DNA of 64,000 nucleotides from Chryseobacterium lathyri (GCF_003290185.1 NZ_QNFY01000008.1:186001-250000); one strand, 5' to 3'. Shown: positions 54,148-62,761, counted from the first letter of the stretch. Notes: generated from the sequence alone by a model not told the origin. A program made the numbers and translations.

Positions 54148-54390
54148 AATTTTTATGACTATCGGAATTGTTTTTATATATTGATAATGAAAACCCACTC
54201 AAACACCCTTAAACACAGATATAATTCAAACTTATGTTAAAATAATTAACATTTTATTGAAAAATAGTTTGCTGGTATTTTATTTTTATTTACTTTTAAT
54301 ATCACAATAAAGTGAACTATTTTATAATAGATTCAGCTCAAAAGATGACACACCAAAAACTTAGAGCAATATATTACTAACCACCAAACT

Positions 54391-55353
54391 ATGAGAATTA
54401 TGAGAAATTTTTTGTTATCAATGATGGTATTTGTGACAGCCCTGTCACTGAATTCCTGTACAGACTCCAGCGCAGAACAGCAGATGAGTCAGAATGAAAC
54501 CAGCAACAAAAACCTGACGGATCTGGGAAAAACAGTTCCGGTAGGGATAGACGACGAGAACGGTACCCTGAAAGTATCATTCATTGTTACGGCCCAATTC
54601 TATACGATAACGCCTACGAAAGAAAATGAAAAGTACATCAGCCTGATCAGGGAAGCGGTAAAAAATGAAGCTCCAATCCAGGTTTTTATCAAGCCTAACA
54701 CGCATGAAATTGCGAAAGTAGAAAAAGGAAGTGAGGAGGATATCCGCTTTTTCAAATCTGCTTATACCAAAGAGGTTAAAAGTGAAACGAACAAATTAAC
54801 AAGTGTTCTTCCCAATGTAGCAACATTAAACAGCATGTTTGCCCTGATCAAAAACCAGGCTTGCGGTACTTCTACAGCCTCTTCACCATGCATTACATTC
54901 AGATACCCGGTAGACGGATGCTATGCCAGAGCTCACAAAATGAGACAGATCCTGATCAATAACGGCTACGACTGTGAGAAGCAGTTTGTATACGGAAACT
55001 TAAAAGCCTCTACAGGTACTTGTTGTGTAGCATGGAGCTATCATGTTGCAATCCTTGTAAGCTATAAAAATGCATCGGGTGTTACAGAAAAAAGAATCAT
55101 AGATCCTTCCCTTTTCCCTAGCGGACCTGTTACGGATACGGCATGGAGAAATGCATGTATCAACACCAGCTGTGGATCTGCATCGGTTTCTTCTTACGCG
55201 AATACAGCAGGAAATGTGTATTACAGAAGTCCTACCAATTCTTATCTGTATGACAATAATTTAGTGAACACGAATTGCGTCCTGACGATATTCTCACCAT
55301 ATTCCGGATGCTCACCATCACCGGCTCCAAGTGTTGCAAGCTGTGGATTCTAA
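54391..55353 (+). CDS. Protein-glutaminase prepropeptide (protein-glutamine glutaminase)
   Basis: A 320-residue secreted enzyme that deamidates glutamine side chains in proteins to glutamate. Length, order and sequence match the Chryseobacterium proteolyticum enzyme: a short signal with lipobox-like L-N-S-C near residue 23, a propeptide to residue 135, and a 185-residue mature enzyme starting L-T-S-V-L-P. The catalytic triad falls at Cys177 (V-D-G-C-Y-A-R), His218 (S-Y-H-V-A) and Asp238 (I-I-D-P-S), i.e. 42, 83 and 103 of the mature part. Many other Cys suggest disulfides. The start at 54391 gives the exact known length. A small lipoprotein gene lies 69 bases downstream. Confidence 0.95.
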   Translation: MRIMRNFLLSMMVFVTALSLNSCTDSSAEQQMSQNETSNKNLTDLGKTVPVGIDDENGTLKVSFIVTAQFYTITPTKENEKYISLIREAVKNEAPIQVFIKPNTHEIAKVEKGSEEDIRFFKSAYTKEVKSETNKLTSVLPNVATLNSMFALIKNQACGTSTASSPCITFRYPVDGCYARAHKMRQILINNGYDCEKQFVYGNLKASTGTCCVAWSYHVAILVSYKNASGVTEKRIIDPSLFPSGPVTDTAWRNACINTSCGSASVSSYANTAGNVYYRSPTNSYLYDNNLVNTNCVLTIFSPYSGCSPSPAPSVASCGF

Positions 55354-55422
55354 TTAACATAAACGCTTCTGCCATTTTTTATCATAACTTAGTGGCAGAA
55401 GCTGTTTGCCAAATATTTTTTT

Positions 55423-55734
55423 ATGAAAATCTGGACTTATATACTAATAATATTATTTATGATCACATCCTGTTCCGGCAGCTCAAGTTCACAGAACCTG
55501 ACCTGGTATAATAATTCAGTGATCACCAATGTAACTGAAGACCCTGAAAAACCGGAAGAGTTCACCCGTATATCCATCGGAATAAGCCCACAGATTTTTT
55601 ACTTGTCTAAAAAAGGAGCCAATTATAAAGCGCTTCTTGAAAAAACAAACCAAAGCCATAAAAGAGGAAAAGCTTATAATATAGGTATTGAAAATAATAC
55701 GAATATTATAAAACAAATCAATGAAATTCCATAA
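55423..55734 (+). CDS. Small lipoprotein downstream of protein-glutaminase
   Basis: A 103-residue lipoprotein (lipobox M-I-T-S-C-S-G near residue 17). The mature part contains S-I-G-I-S-P-Q-I-F-Y-L-S-K-K-G-A-N-Y-K-A-L-L, with no known motif. It lies 69 bases after the protein-glutaminase gene with no terminator that I can see between them; the hairpin after it (55801-55828) can end both. It could be a partner, inhibitor or unrelated; nothing in the sequence decides. Confidence 0.7.
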   Translation: MKIWTYILIILFMITSCSGSSSSQNLTWYNNSVITNVTEDPEKPEEFTRISIGISPQIFYLSKKGANYKALLEKTNQSHKRGKAYNIGIENNTNIIKQINEIP

Positions 55735-55800
55735 TAGATTTCCTTTCTGCAAAAATAATGTACTTAAAAATTGACTGAACAACATTAAATGATTTCCTTC

Positions 55801-55828
55801 AAATCCCCATCACTGATGATGGGGATTT
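55801..55828. terminator. Bidirectional terminator after the lipoprotein gene
   Basis: AAATCCCCATCA (55801-55812) pairs perfectly with TGATGGGGATTT (55817-55828) across CTGA. It lies between the converging lipoprotein and SDR genes. Confidence 0.85.
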
Positions 55829-55832
55829 CCAT

Positions 55833-56585
55833 TTATCGTATCACTGAAATTCCAGCATCTACCTTAATTTCTGTTCCATGAATGTAAGAAGCCTCTTCTG
55901 AAGCCAGGAACAGAACTGTATTCGCAATCTCTTCCGGCTCTCCCTGCCTTTTAAAAGGGATAGTGGGAATAATATCGTGAACGGCACTTTCAATCTGTTC
56001 TGCATTCAAACCTGTATTATTAAAAATATTGGTTTTGATATGTCCCGGACTGACCCCGTTGACCCGTATTCCTCTTTCCGTAAGCTCCACAGCGAAGGTC
56101 TTAATAAAAGACTGCACCGCTGATTTAGCAGCAGAATAAATTGAAAAATTAGGCATTGCAATCTCAGTGGCCACAGAAGTATTGAAAATGACTGAGCTTC
56201 CTTTGTCCATTAAAGGTAATAGTTGCTGTACCGTAAAGAAAGAACCTTTTACAAGCACGTTGAAAAGCTCATCAAAATGACCTTCATCCACATGCTCAAT
56301 GGGAAAAAACTTTCCATAACCTGCATTAACGAAAAGCATATCGATAGTTTCTGCATATTTTCTTATCTCCTGTTGCAGATTCATAAGGTCTTTCATATTT
56401 CCTGCATCAGAAACAATCCCGGATGCTTGATCGCCCAGTTTGGTTAATGCTTTGCTAACCGTTTCTTCGCTTCGGCCTGTGATAATGGCACGTCCTCCTT
56501 CACCAATGAACTGCTGTGCTGTTGCGAATCCCATTCCATTAGTTCCTCCTGTGATCAGGGCTGTTTTGTTTTTAAATCTCTGCAT
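55833..56585 (-). CDS. SDR family oxidoreductase
   Basis: A 250-residue classical short-chain dehydrogenase. T-G-G-T-N-G-M-G-F-A near residue 12 binds NAD(P); the catalytic set is N-A-G-Y-G, S in F-N-T-S-V-A and Y-S-A-A-K. G-V-S-P-G-H-I-K-T follows as usual. I chose Met at 56585; the 12 extra residues upstream are unlike the family. Substrate unknown. It diverges from the nitroreductase-ohrR-ohr operon and could share its operator region. Confidence 0.88.
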   Translation of the reverse strand: MQRFKNKTALITGGTNGMGFATAQQFIGEGGRAIITGRSEETVSKALTKLGDQASGIVSDAGNMKDLMNLQQEIRKYAETIDMLFVNAGYGKFFPIEHVDEGHFDELFNVLVKGSFFTVQQLLPLMDKGSSVIFNTSVATEIAMPNFSIYSAAKSAVQSFIKTFAVELTERGIRVNGVSPGHIKTNIFNNTGLNAEQIESAVHDIIPTIPFKRQGEPEEIANTVLFLASEEASYIHGTEIKVDAGISVIR

Positions 56586-56729
56586 TGTTTTTTTATTATA
56601 AATTCTCCTGCAAAGTTTCAAATAAAGAGTTTCATAAAAAATCCGATTCTTGTTGAAACAGAGAAACCAGGCTTGATTTTACTGTATTAATTTGTTTTTT
56701 CTAAAATTGGCATCAATTAAATCTATCAA

Positions 56730-56766
56730 AATTAAATTGTGCACAATTTAATTAATCCTACATTTG
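56730..56766 (+). promoter_or_regulatory. Promoter and palindromic operator (probable OhrR site)
   Basis: A 24-base perfect palindrome occupies 56730-56753 (centre GTGCAC, arms built of AATT, AAATT and their complements). It overlaps a promoter made of TTG (56737-56739), 19 bases and TACATTTG (56759-56766). OhrR repressors bind AT-rich palindromes of this kind, so autoregulation of the downstream nitroreductase-ohrR-ohr operon by oxidant-sensing OhrR is the natural reading. Confidence 0.85.
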
Positions 56767-56834
56767 TATCAGAATTTAATCACCACCTTTAAAAGTGATG
56801 AAAACACAAAAAGTATAAATTTAAAATAATAGCA

Positions 56835-57467
56835 ATGTCATTAATAGAAGACTTACAATGGAGACATGCCGTAAAAGCATATGATCCTTCAAAAAAAGTA
56901 ACAGAAAAAGATCTTAACACTATTTTAGAAGCGGCAAGACTGGCTCCCACTTCATCAGGGCTGCAGCCATTCCGCGTTATCGTTGTAGAAAATCAGGAAT
57001 TAAAAGAAAAGATGGTACAGGGTGCCCTAAACCCTGAAGTAATGAGAGACAGTTCCCATGTTTTAGTATTTGCTGCCTGGGACAGTTATTCTAACGAAAA
57101 AATCGATAAGGTTTACGATTATCACACCGATGTAAGAGATTTGCCAAGAGGTCGTTTCGGAAGCTATACTGATAAGATTAAAGAAATGTACGGAGCTCAG
57201 ACTTCCGCAGAACATTTTGCCCATACTGCACGCCAGACTTATATTGCACTTGGCTTAGCTATGGCTCAGGCTGCAGAATTAAAGATCGATAGTACCCCTG
57301 CAGAAGGATTCAGTAATGAAATAGTGGATGAAATTCTTGGATTAAAAGAACTAGGATTAAAAAGTGTCAGCCTTTTATACCTTGGTTACAGGGATGAAGA
57401 AAAGGACTGGCTATCCACAATGAAAAAAGTAAGAGTTCCTATGGAGGAATTCATCATCAAAAAGTAA
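56835..57467 (+). CDS. Nitroreductase family NAD(P)H-dependent oxidoreductase
   Basis: A 210-residue FMN enzyme of the NfsB type. W-R-H-A-V-K-A-Y-D, A-A-R-L-A-P-T-S-S-G-L-Q-P-F and the end block L-L-Y-L-G-Y-R are typical FMN and quinone/nitro-substrate motifs. It is the first gene behind the palindromic operator, 32 bases before the OhrR gene, so it probably belongs to the organic peroxide response. Confidence 0.9.
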   Translation: MSLIEDLQWRHAVKAYDPSKKVTEKDLNTILEAARLAPTSSGLQPFRVIVVENQELKEKMVQGALNPEVMRDSSHVLVFAAWDSYSNEKIDKVYDYHTDVRDLPRGRFGSYTDKIKEMYGAQTSAEHFAHTARQTYIALGLAMAQAAELKIDSTPAEGFSNEIVDEILGLKELGLKSVSLLYLGYRDEEKDWLSTMKKVRVPMEEFIIKK

Positions 57468-57498
57468 TATATTTATTACCACTCTCAAGTTCAGCTTT

Positions 57499-57936
57499 AT
57501 GGAAAATTCAAAATCACTACAATTAGAAAACCAGATCTGCTTTCCGCTTTATGTTATTGCCAAGGAGATCACAGGACTTTACCGTCCATTTCTTGACGAA
57601 ATCGATATTACGTATCCGCAGTATCTGGTGATGATGGTATTATGGGAGAATGATGGTCTTGCAGTGAACCATATCGGAGAGAAACTGTTTCTGGACAGCG
57701 GAACTTTAACGCCTCTTCTGAAAAGGCTTGAGAGTAAGGGAATCATTTCCAGAAAGAGAAAAAAAGAGGATGAAAGAGTAGTTGAAGTATTTTTAACCGA
57801 AGCCGGAAAACAACTACAACAGAAAGCCTGTGAAATTCCCGGAAAAATACAGACTAAAATCGGGGTAGAAACAGAAGATCTGCTCCATCTCAAAGAAATC
57901 ATCTTAAAAATATTAAACAAAATAGAAAATAAATGA
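57499..57936 (+). CDS. ohrR: OhrR, MarR-family organic hydroperoxide-sensing repressor
   Basis: A 145-residue winged-helix repressor. The reactive Cys is in L-E-N-Q-I-C-F-P-L-Y, the position of Bacillus OhrR Cys15, followed by Y-P-Q-Y-L-V-M-M-V-L-W and the recognition helix D-S-G-T-L-T-P-L-L-K-R-L. When the Cys is oxidised by organic hydroperoxides it leaves its operator. It precedes ohr with a 4-base overlap (ATGA), the expected arrangement. The operator lies upstream of the nitroreductase. Confidence 0.93.
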   Translation: MENSKSLQLENQICFPLYVIAKEITGLYRPFLDEIDITYPQYLVMMVLWENDGLAVNHIGEKLFLDSGTLTPLLKRLESKGIISRKRKKEDERVVEVFLTEAGKQLQQKACEIPGKIQTKIGVETEDLLHLKEIILKILNKIENK

Positions 57937-58355
57937 AAACATTATATACAACCAAAGTAACAGCTCAAGGCGGAAGAAACGGTCATGTAAAAAGTGAAAA
58001 CGGAGTTTTGGACCTTGAGGTAAGAATGCCTAAAGCTTTAGGTGGCGGCAATGATGACTTCGCTAATCCTGAAATGCTTTTTGCAGCCGGATATTCAGCC
58101 TGTTTTGACAGCGCTCTTAACAGGGTGATCAGCCTTTCAAAGGTGAAAACCGGTGAAACAACAGTTACAGCACAGATCAGTTTAGGTCAGCTGGAAAACG
58201 GAGGATTTGGTTTGGCTGCTGAACTGGATGTGAATATTCCGGGAGTTTCTATTGAAGAAGCACAAGAATTAACTGAAAAAGCGCACCAGATTTGCCCATA
58301 TTCTAATGCGACGAGAGGTAATATGGAGGTGAAGCTTTCGGTGACGAATAACTAA
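57933..58355 (+). CDS. ohr: Organic hydroperoxide resistance protein (Ohr)
   Basis: A 140-residue thiol peroxidase of the Ohr/OsmC family. Both catalytic Cys are present: P-E-M-L-F-A-A-G-Y-S-A-C-F and H-Q-I-C-P-Y-S-N-A-T. It reduces organic and fatty-acid hydroperoxides, with lipoylated proteins as usual reductants; lipB elsewhere in the window provides for lipoylation. Start overlaps the ohrR stop. Confidence 0.95.
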   Translation: MKTLYTTKVTAQGGRNGHVKSENGVLDLEVRMPKALGGGNDDFANPEMLFAAGYSACFDSALNRVISLSKVKTGETTVTAQISLGQLENGGFGLAAELDVNIPGVSIEEAQELTEKAHQICPYSNATRGNMEVKLSVTNN

Positions 58356-58373
58356 GATTAGTTTCTTTTTTAT

Positions 58374-58407
58374 AAAAAAATCTGTTTCTTTGGAGGCAGA
58401 TTTTTTT
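58374..58407 (+). terminator. Terminator of the ohr operon
   Basis: AAAAAAATCTG pairs with CAGATTTTTTT across about 12 bases, 20 bases after the ohr stop. Confidence 0.75.
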
Positions 58408-58470
58408 ATTTACCAATGGCAACCAACCCAATAAGCGTAGAAGCATTAACAGAAATAATATACAAATAGT

Positions 58471-59193
58471 ATGGATAGTAATTTTTTAATTATTTTTCTA
58501 TTAGCTCTGTGTATTTTATTAATTAAATACTACACTCCAAAAATAAAGGGATTAATTGGTGAGAATAAAGCCTCGAAAGCTTTAAAAAGGCTCAACAATG
58601 AAAAATACATTGTTCTGAATAATATTGAATTAAATATTAAAGGCTCCACTTCACAAATAGATCACATCATTGTTTCAGATTACGGGATATTTGTTATTGA
58701 AACTAAGAACTACAAAGGCTGGATTTTAGGCTATGAAAAAGACAAATTCTGGACTCAGGCTATTTATAAATACAGACGTAAGTTTTACAACCCTATTTTA
58801 CAAAACCAAGGACATATTTATGCTTTAAAACATGTATTGAAAAATTATAAATATCTGAGATATTATTCAATAATTACCTTTACAAAAAGAGCAACGCTTA
58901 AAACCAAAACATATACCGATGTTGTTTATATAAACAGGTTAGTCAGAACAATAAAAAAATATGATTCGTATTATATTAACGAACACACTAAGAATGAAAT
59001 TGTTGCAATAATTCTAACGGCAAAAACAAACAGCCGAAATAAAGATAAAAAACTCCAGGTTAATTCTGGTATGAATAAAAATACCTTATGCCCGAATTGT
59101 GGTGGAAATCTTATTGAGAGAAATGGTCAATATGGAACTTTTCTGGGCTGTAATAATTTTCCCAGATGTAAGTATACGAGAAATAAAAAGTAA
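58471..59193 (+). CDS. NERD domain protein with C-terminal topoisomerase-type zinc finger
   Basis: A 240-residue protein: one N-terminal membrane helix (residues 3-20), a NERD nuclease-related domain (I-D-H-I-I-V-S-D-Y-G-I-F-V-I-E-T-K-N-Y-K-G near residues 65-85, with Asp, Glu and Lys of the nuclease core), and a C4 zinc ribbon (C-P-N-C-G-G ... L-G-C-N-N-F-P-R-C) like that of topoisomerase I tails. It is AT-rich compared with flanking genes. NERD proteins are suspected DNA-processing or defence nucleases; the function here is unknown. Confidence 0.87.
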   Translation: MDSNFLIIFLLALCILLIKYYTPKIKGLIGENKASKALKRLNNEKYIVLNNIELNIKGSTSQIDHIIVSDYGIFVIETKNYKGWILGYEKDKFWTQAIYKYRRKFYNPILQNQGHIYALKHVLKNYKYLRYYSIITFTKRATLKTKTYTDVVYINRLVRTIKKYDSYYINEHTKNEIVAIILTAKTNSRNKDKKLQVNSGMNKNTLCPNCGGNLIERNGQYGTFLGCNNFPRCKYTRNKK

Positions 59194-59234
59194 CAATTCT
59201 ATTAAAACTGTATTGTAAAAATGAATAGTCATTT

Positions 59235-59795
59235 ATGAAAACCCTTAAACGAACATTCAAAATATTTATTACCATTCTGCTTTTATGGTTATGTGGACAT
59301 TTGATTTATATAATTGTTGACGGTTTGACAGACAAAAATATGCACGCAGATATTGCTGTGGTTTTAGGCAATACAGTCAATGAAGACGGAACACTTTCAG
59401 AAAGACTTGAAAAACGCATGGAATGTGGACTTAATCTTTATCGTTATGGACGAGTGAAAAAAATATTAGTCAGTGGCGGACTTGGAAAAGAAGGATTTTA
59501 CGAAGGTGACAAAATGAAAGGGTATTTAATTAAAAACAAAGTACCTGACAGCGTTATAATTGTCGACAATTTTGGCAACAACACACTTGCAACCGTGAAC
59601 AACACCCTTAAATTAAAAGACAGTTTACATTTTCAAAGTTTAATTGTCGTTTCTCAATATTTTCATTTGACAAGAACTAAAATGTTATTCAGAAAGCAAC
59701 ATTTTGAAAATGTAAGCAGTGTAAGTCCTCAATATTTTGAATTGAGAGACATATATTCGTTATTGAGAGAATTTGTGGCTTATTATATAGGATAA
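59235..59795 (+). CDS. YdcF/SanA family (DUF218) protein
   Basis: A 186-residue membrane-anchored protein. One N-terminal helix (residues 9-28), then the DUF218 core: A-D-I-A-V-V-L-G-N-T-V, L-V-S-G-G-L-G-K-E-G and V-S-Q-Y-F-H-L-T-R. Relatives (SanA, ElyC, YdcF) act in envelope integrity and carrier-lipid metabolism. It follows the NERD gene by 41 bases. Confidence 0.88.
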   Translation: MKTLKRTFKIFITILLLWLCGHLIYIIVDGLTDKNMHADIAVVLGNTVNEDGTLSERLEKRMECGLNLYRYGRVKKILVSGGLGKEGFYEGDKMKGYLIKNKVPDSVIIVDNFGNNTLATVNNTLKLKDSLHFQSLIVVSQYFHLTRTKMLFRKQHFENVSSVSPQYFELRDIYSLLREFVAYYIG

Positions 59796-59813
59796 GATAT
59801 TACAAATGACAAA

Positions 59814-60443
59814 TTATCTCGTTGTAGAATCACTCCTTTTAAAAGCATCCACCTTTTTATAAGAATCATTTTTCTCCTTTTCTTTTTTATCAGAAATCAG
59901 GATTCCGAAAAGATGGTCGATTTCATGCTGGAAAATCACAGCCGTAAAACCTTCTACAATCTCGGAATATTTCTGTCCTTTCAGATCAACATACTCTAAC
60001 TGGATCACTTTGCTTCTGTAAAACTGATCTCTGAATTCTGGAATGGATAAATCTCCTTCCGGGCCGAGATTCTGTAATTCTGATCTCCACACAATCACAG
60101 GATTGATAAAGTATTCCAGAGGATTTCCTTCTTTATCAAAACGCTGTACCCAGATCACTTTTCTGTTGATCCCGACCTGTGGCGCCGCAATTCCCACTCC
60201 ACCGTCTGTTGATAAAAGAGATTCTTTCATTCTCTTGACCAAAGTTGCGGTATTGGAATCAACCGGATCAATTTCTGTTGAAAGACTTAATAAGGTTTTA
60301 TGCTGATGAGAATCTGTAGTCTGATAAATCGGTAATGCTGTAGTAATATCTCCCTGATTAATAATTGAGGTTTCGTTTGAAGTCAATTTTTGAGCATTCA
60401 TGAAGCCGATAAAAAAGATAAACAGAAAAGATATTTTTTTCAT
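59814..60443 (-). CDS. Exported peptide deformylase-like protein with motif-2 Cys replaced by Asp
   Basis: A 209-residue protein with the three peptide deformylase motifs: G-V-G-I-A-A-P-Q (residues 82-89), E-G-D-L-S (129-133) and H-E-I-D-H (173-177). The metal-binding Cys of normal E-G-C-L-S is Asp131 here. An N-terminal signal peptide (F-L-F-I-F-F-I-G-F-M-N-A-Q) suggests export, where a deformylase for nascent chains would have no work. It is therefore unlikely to be the housekeeping enzyme and may be a metallohydrolase acting on periplasmic or secreted peptides. A TATCTTTG -7 element lies at 60461-60468 on the minus strand. Confidence 0.82.
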   Translation of the reverse strand: MKKISFLFIFFIGFMNAQKLTSNETSIINQGDITTALPIYQTTDSHQHKTLLSLSTEIDPVDSNTATLVKRMKESLLSTDGGVGIAAPQVGINRKVIWVQRFDKEGNPLEYFINPVIVWRSELQNLGPEGDLSIPEFRDQFYRSKVIQLEYVDLKGQKYSEIVEGFTAVIFQHEIDHLFGILISDKKEKEKNDSYKKVDAFKRSDSTTR

Positions 60444-60493
60444 TTTTATTATTTGTTATACAAAGATAGCTAATGTGTTTCAAACATATAATT

Positions 60494-60548
60494 GGGCTGA
60501 AGCCCTGTTTGGCTATTTTTATACATTAAACGGGCTAAAGCCCGTTTC
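60494..60548. repeat. Paired GGGCT-AGCCC hairpins, dispersed repeat
   Basis: GGGCTGAAGCCC (60494-60505) and CGGGCTAAAGCCCG (60531-60544) are each self-complementary and together form an imperfect inverted repeat. Such elements are common between flavobacterial genes. No ORF is inside. Confidence 0.65.
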
Positions 60549-60600
60549 TATTGAATTTTAAAAGAATCATTATATAGGTTATCATGAGTTATAATCTGAA

Positions 60601-60681
60601 AGGCTTCGACTCCGCTCAGCCTGACAACGCTAATACTAGTCACAATAGTATCGACTGTCAGGCTGAGCGGAGTCGAAGCCT
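60601..60681. repeat. 26-bp perfect inverted repeat, second copy of CTTCGACTCCGCTCAGC element
   Basis: Arms 60601-60626 and 60656-60681 are perfect reverse complements with a 29-base spacer. The core matches the element at 21456-21523; arm ends and spacer differ. It lies between two genes and may stop transcription of the ChaN-like gene read on the minus strand. Confidence 0.88.
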
Positions 60682-60727
60682 CTATTTTGTTATAAAAAAT
60701 CTGGTCATCAAAAAGAATCTAAGAATT

Positions 60728-61600
60728 TTAAAATGTTTTCGTCATATCAGCCGGAATGATCAGGTTGAAATCTGTCGGAATATATTCTTTCGCAGGTACT
60801 TTCAGCTCCGGATCTTCAGATTCAAAAACTGAGATCACCGCCATTTTAAGGGTCGGGTTTTTCTGTTTGATATACCAATAGATTCCACCGAATTCCTTAC
60901 TGTGATAGTTTCCGTTGTAATGGATAAAAGTTTTCCCGGCCTGCATGCTCTTCAGGATAGATTCAGCCATGGTGGCATCTTTTGTAGCTTGGGCAGAAAT
61001 GAAGTTCATCACTTTGGTTCCTTCGGCATGATCACCCATCATTGCCTTCATTTCCTGATACCCCGGCGTATCCAAAGTTACCTTGATCGGGAGCTGTGCA
61101 ATGTATGCTTTCTCTTTATCACTTAATTTATTCAGAGATTCCAATCCTTCTTTTGCGGTCTGAGATGCATATCTCCTTGGAATATTGGTCGCGATAAAAT
61201 TCAGTTTTTTAGTTTTGGCAAAATCAACCAGCGGTTTGTAATCTGTTGCATAATTATTCCACAATCTGGCAGAGTCTTTTAATGTTTTAGCATCAAAACT
61301 CCCATTCAGATACTTGTTCAGCTGCAATTGATTATCTCTTTCGAACATTTCTGCCCCTAAAATAATCTGTCCGTTTTTCTTTTGAAATAAACCTTCCGTC
61401 ATTTTCAGCTGAAGCCAGTGATTGATAGAGCTGTTATGATTCTCCCCAAAGAAAACAACATCATATTCAGCCAGCTCTTTGATCAGCTTATCTGTTTTTA
61501 CTTCCTTTCCTTTCTTGTCATAAAACTGGTAGGCTTTGAAATCCTGTCCGCTTAACGAACAAAAAACTGCCAGCAAAACGGCGATGAAAATATTTTTCAT
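60728..61600 (-). CDS. ChaN-like heme/iron-regulated lipoprotein family protein
   Basis: A 290-residue exported protein (signal ending C-S-L-S-G-Q) with the ChaN/DUF399 fold: F-F-G-E-N-H-N-S near residue 53, G-A-E-M-F-E-R-D-N-Q near 84, and F-I-H-Y-N-G-N-Y-H-S-K-E near 230. ChaN binds heme dimers in Campylobacter and is iron-regulated. Here it is the last gene of a heme-use cluster with an HmuS-like protein and a heme ABC ATPase, which supports that role. Confidence 0.85.
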   Translation of the reverse strand: MKNIFIAVLLAVFCSLSGQDFKAYQFYDKKGKEVKTDKLIKELAEYDVVFFGENHNSSINHWLQLKMTEGLFQKKNGQIILGAEMFERDNQLQLNKYLNGSFDAKTLKDSARLWNNYATDYKPLVDFAKTKKLNFIATNIPRRYASQTAKEGLESLNKLSDKEKAYIAQLPIKVTLDTPGYQEMKAMMGDHAEGTKVMNFISAQATKDATMAESILKSMQAGKTFIHYNGNYHSKEFGGIYWYIKQKNPTLKMAVISVFESEDPELKVPAKEYIPTDFNLIIPADMTKTF

Positions 61601-61732
61601 TTTTATTTTATTTAATCACGAATTGTACAAATGTTTCTTTCACAAATATCACAAATTTTCTGCTCTATCCTCTCATAAAAAGGACCGCCTTGAATTTAAA
61701 ACAAAACGGTCCATTAAAAATCATCTAACTAT

Positions 61733-62761
61733 TTATTTCACTAATTCTGCCACAAGATCTTTCCATTCCTGCAATTCAGGAATTCCAGGTTTTCTTTTCC
61801 CAAAGAACTGAACGATGAAATCCCCTTCTTTGTTGAACACTTCAATAGCCGTTACTTCCCCGTCTTCAGTAGGTTTTTTAACGATCCATGCCTCTGCAAT
61901 TTTCGTAACATCCAAATGTAAGTTGAAATCCGGGTCCATGACATTGAACCACTGCTGGTGCCAAAGTGTTTTCTTCACGTTTCCTGTATGAATCTGGATA
62001 ATTCCTCTGTTTCCAACGAATACCATGATCGGAATATTCTTTTCTGAAGCGTCTTCCAGAACATTCACCACTTTAGAATTATCAATTTTTTTAGCAAATC
62101 CTTCCGGAGCCAGTCTCAGTGCCTGGGTTCTGCTTACCCCGAATTTCCTTGTCATCATAAAGAAATCGTGGGTATCTTTTAATTCCGTCCACGCTTTTTT
62201 GAATCCTTCAGCATCAATCTCGGAATCAGCCTTTTCAGGAGCTTTTGGAGCCACAGCTTCAATAGTGAACACCTGGTTCTGGTCTTCTGCTCTGAATTTT
62301 TCTACAATGGCATCGAAAGCAGCTTCATCACTGTTTTTGGTCAGATAAATCTTATGAAGGGCAAGACCGTCTTTTCCGAAGAACTGAAGGCTTTTTTTGT
62401 CTCCCTCCACTACAGCAAACGCAGATTTCCAGTGGTTAAGGAATATTCTAAGATCGATATCCTCTCCTACGAAAAGCTGTGCATGAGGACTACTGAAATC
62501 ACCGTTCTGGTAGATTCCTTTTCTTTCGTGCACACATTCGTCATTGCGGGTAAGCGCCATTACTTTACCTAACTGTTCTGCTTCGGTAAGGATAGCAGGA
62601 AATTCAGGTTTAAGTACCGTTACTCCTTCGCCTATGCTTGTTGCCAGTAGTTCTGCTTCACTTACGCTCAGCTGTGTTGCAGCATTTCTTATTCTTATAT
62701 GTGGATTGTCTGCTTTCAGAGCTTCCCATTTTTCCTTTAAATCATTAACTAATGTGCTCAT
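61733..62761 (-). CDS. hmuS: Hemin-degrading factor (HmuS/ChuS family)
   Basis: A 342-residue cytoplasmic heme-binding protein built of two repeats of the HemS domain, the first around residues 20-170 and the second around 180-335. R-N-A-A-T-Q-L-S-V-S-E-A-E-L-L-A and K-F-G-V-S-R-T-Q-A-L-R-L-A are equivalent helices of the repeats, and G-N-R-G-I-I-Q-I-H-T-G is the usual core. It stores or degrades heme. Its start is 4 bases after the upstream methyltransferase stop. Confidence 0.93.
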   Translation of the reverse strand: MSTLVNDLKEKWEALKADNPHIRIRNAATQLSVSEAELLATSIGEGVTVLKPEFPAILTEAEQLGKVMALTRNDECVHERKGIYQNGDFSSPHAQLFVGEDIDLRIFLNHWKSAFAVVEGDKKSLQFFGKDGLALHKIYLTKNSDEAAFDAIVEKFRAEDQNQVFTIEAVAPKAPEKADSEIDAEGFKKAWTELKDTHDFFMMTRKFGVSRTQALRLAPEGFAKKIDNSKVVNVLEDASEKNIPIMVFVGNRGIIQIHTGNVKKTLWHQQWFNVMDPDFNLHLDVTKIAEAWIVKKPTEDGEVTAIEVFNKEGDFIVQFFGKRKPGIPELQEWKDLVAELVK

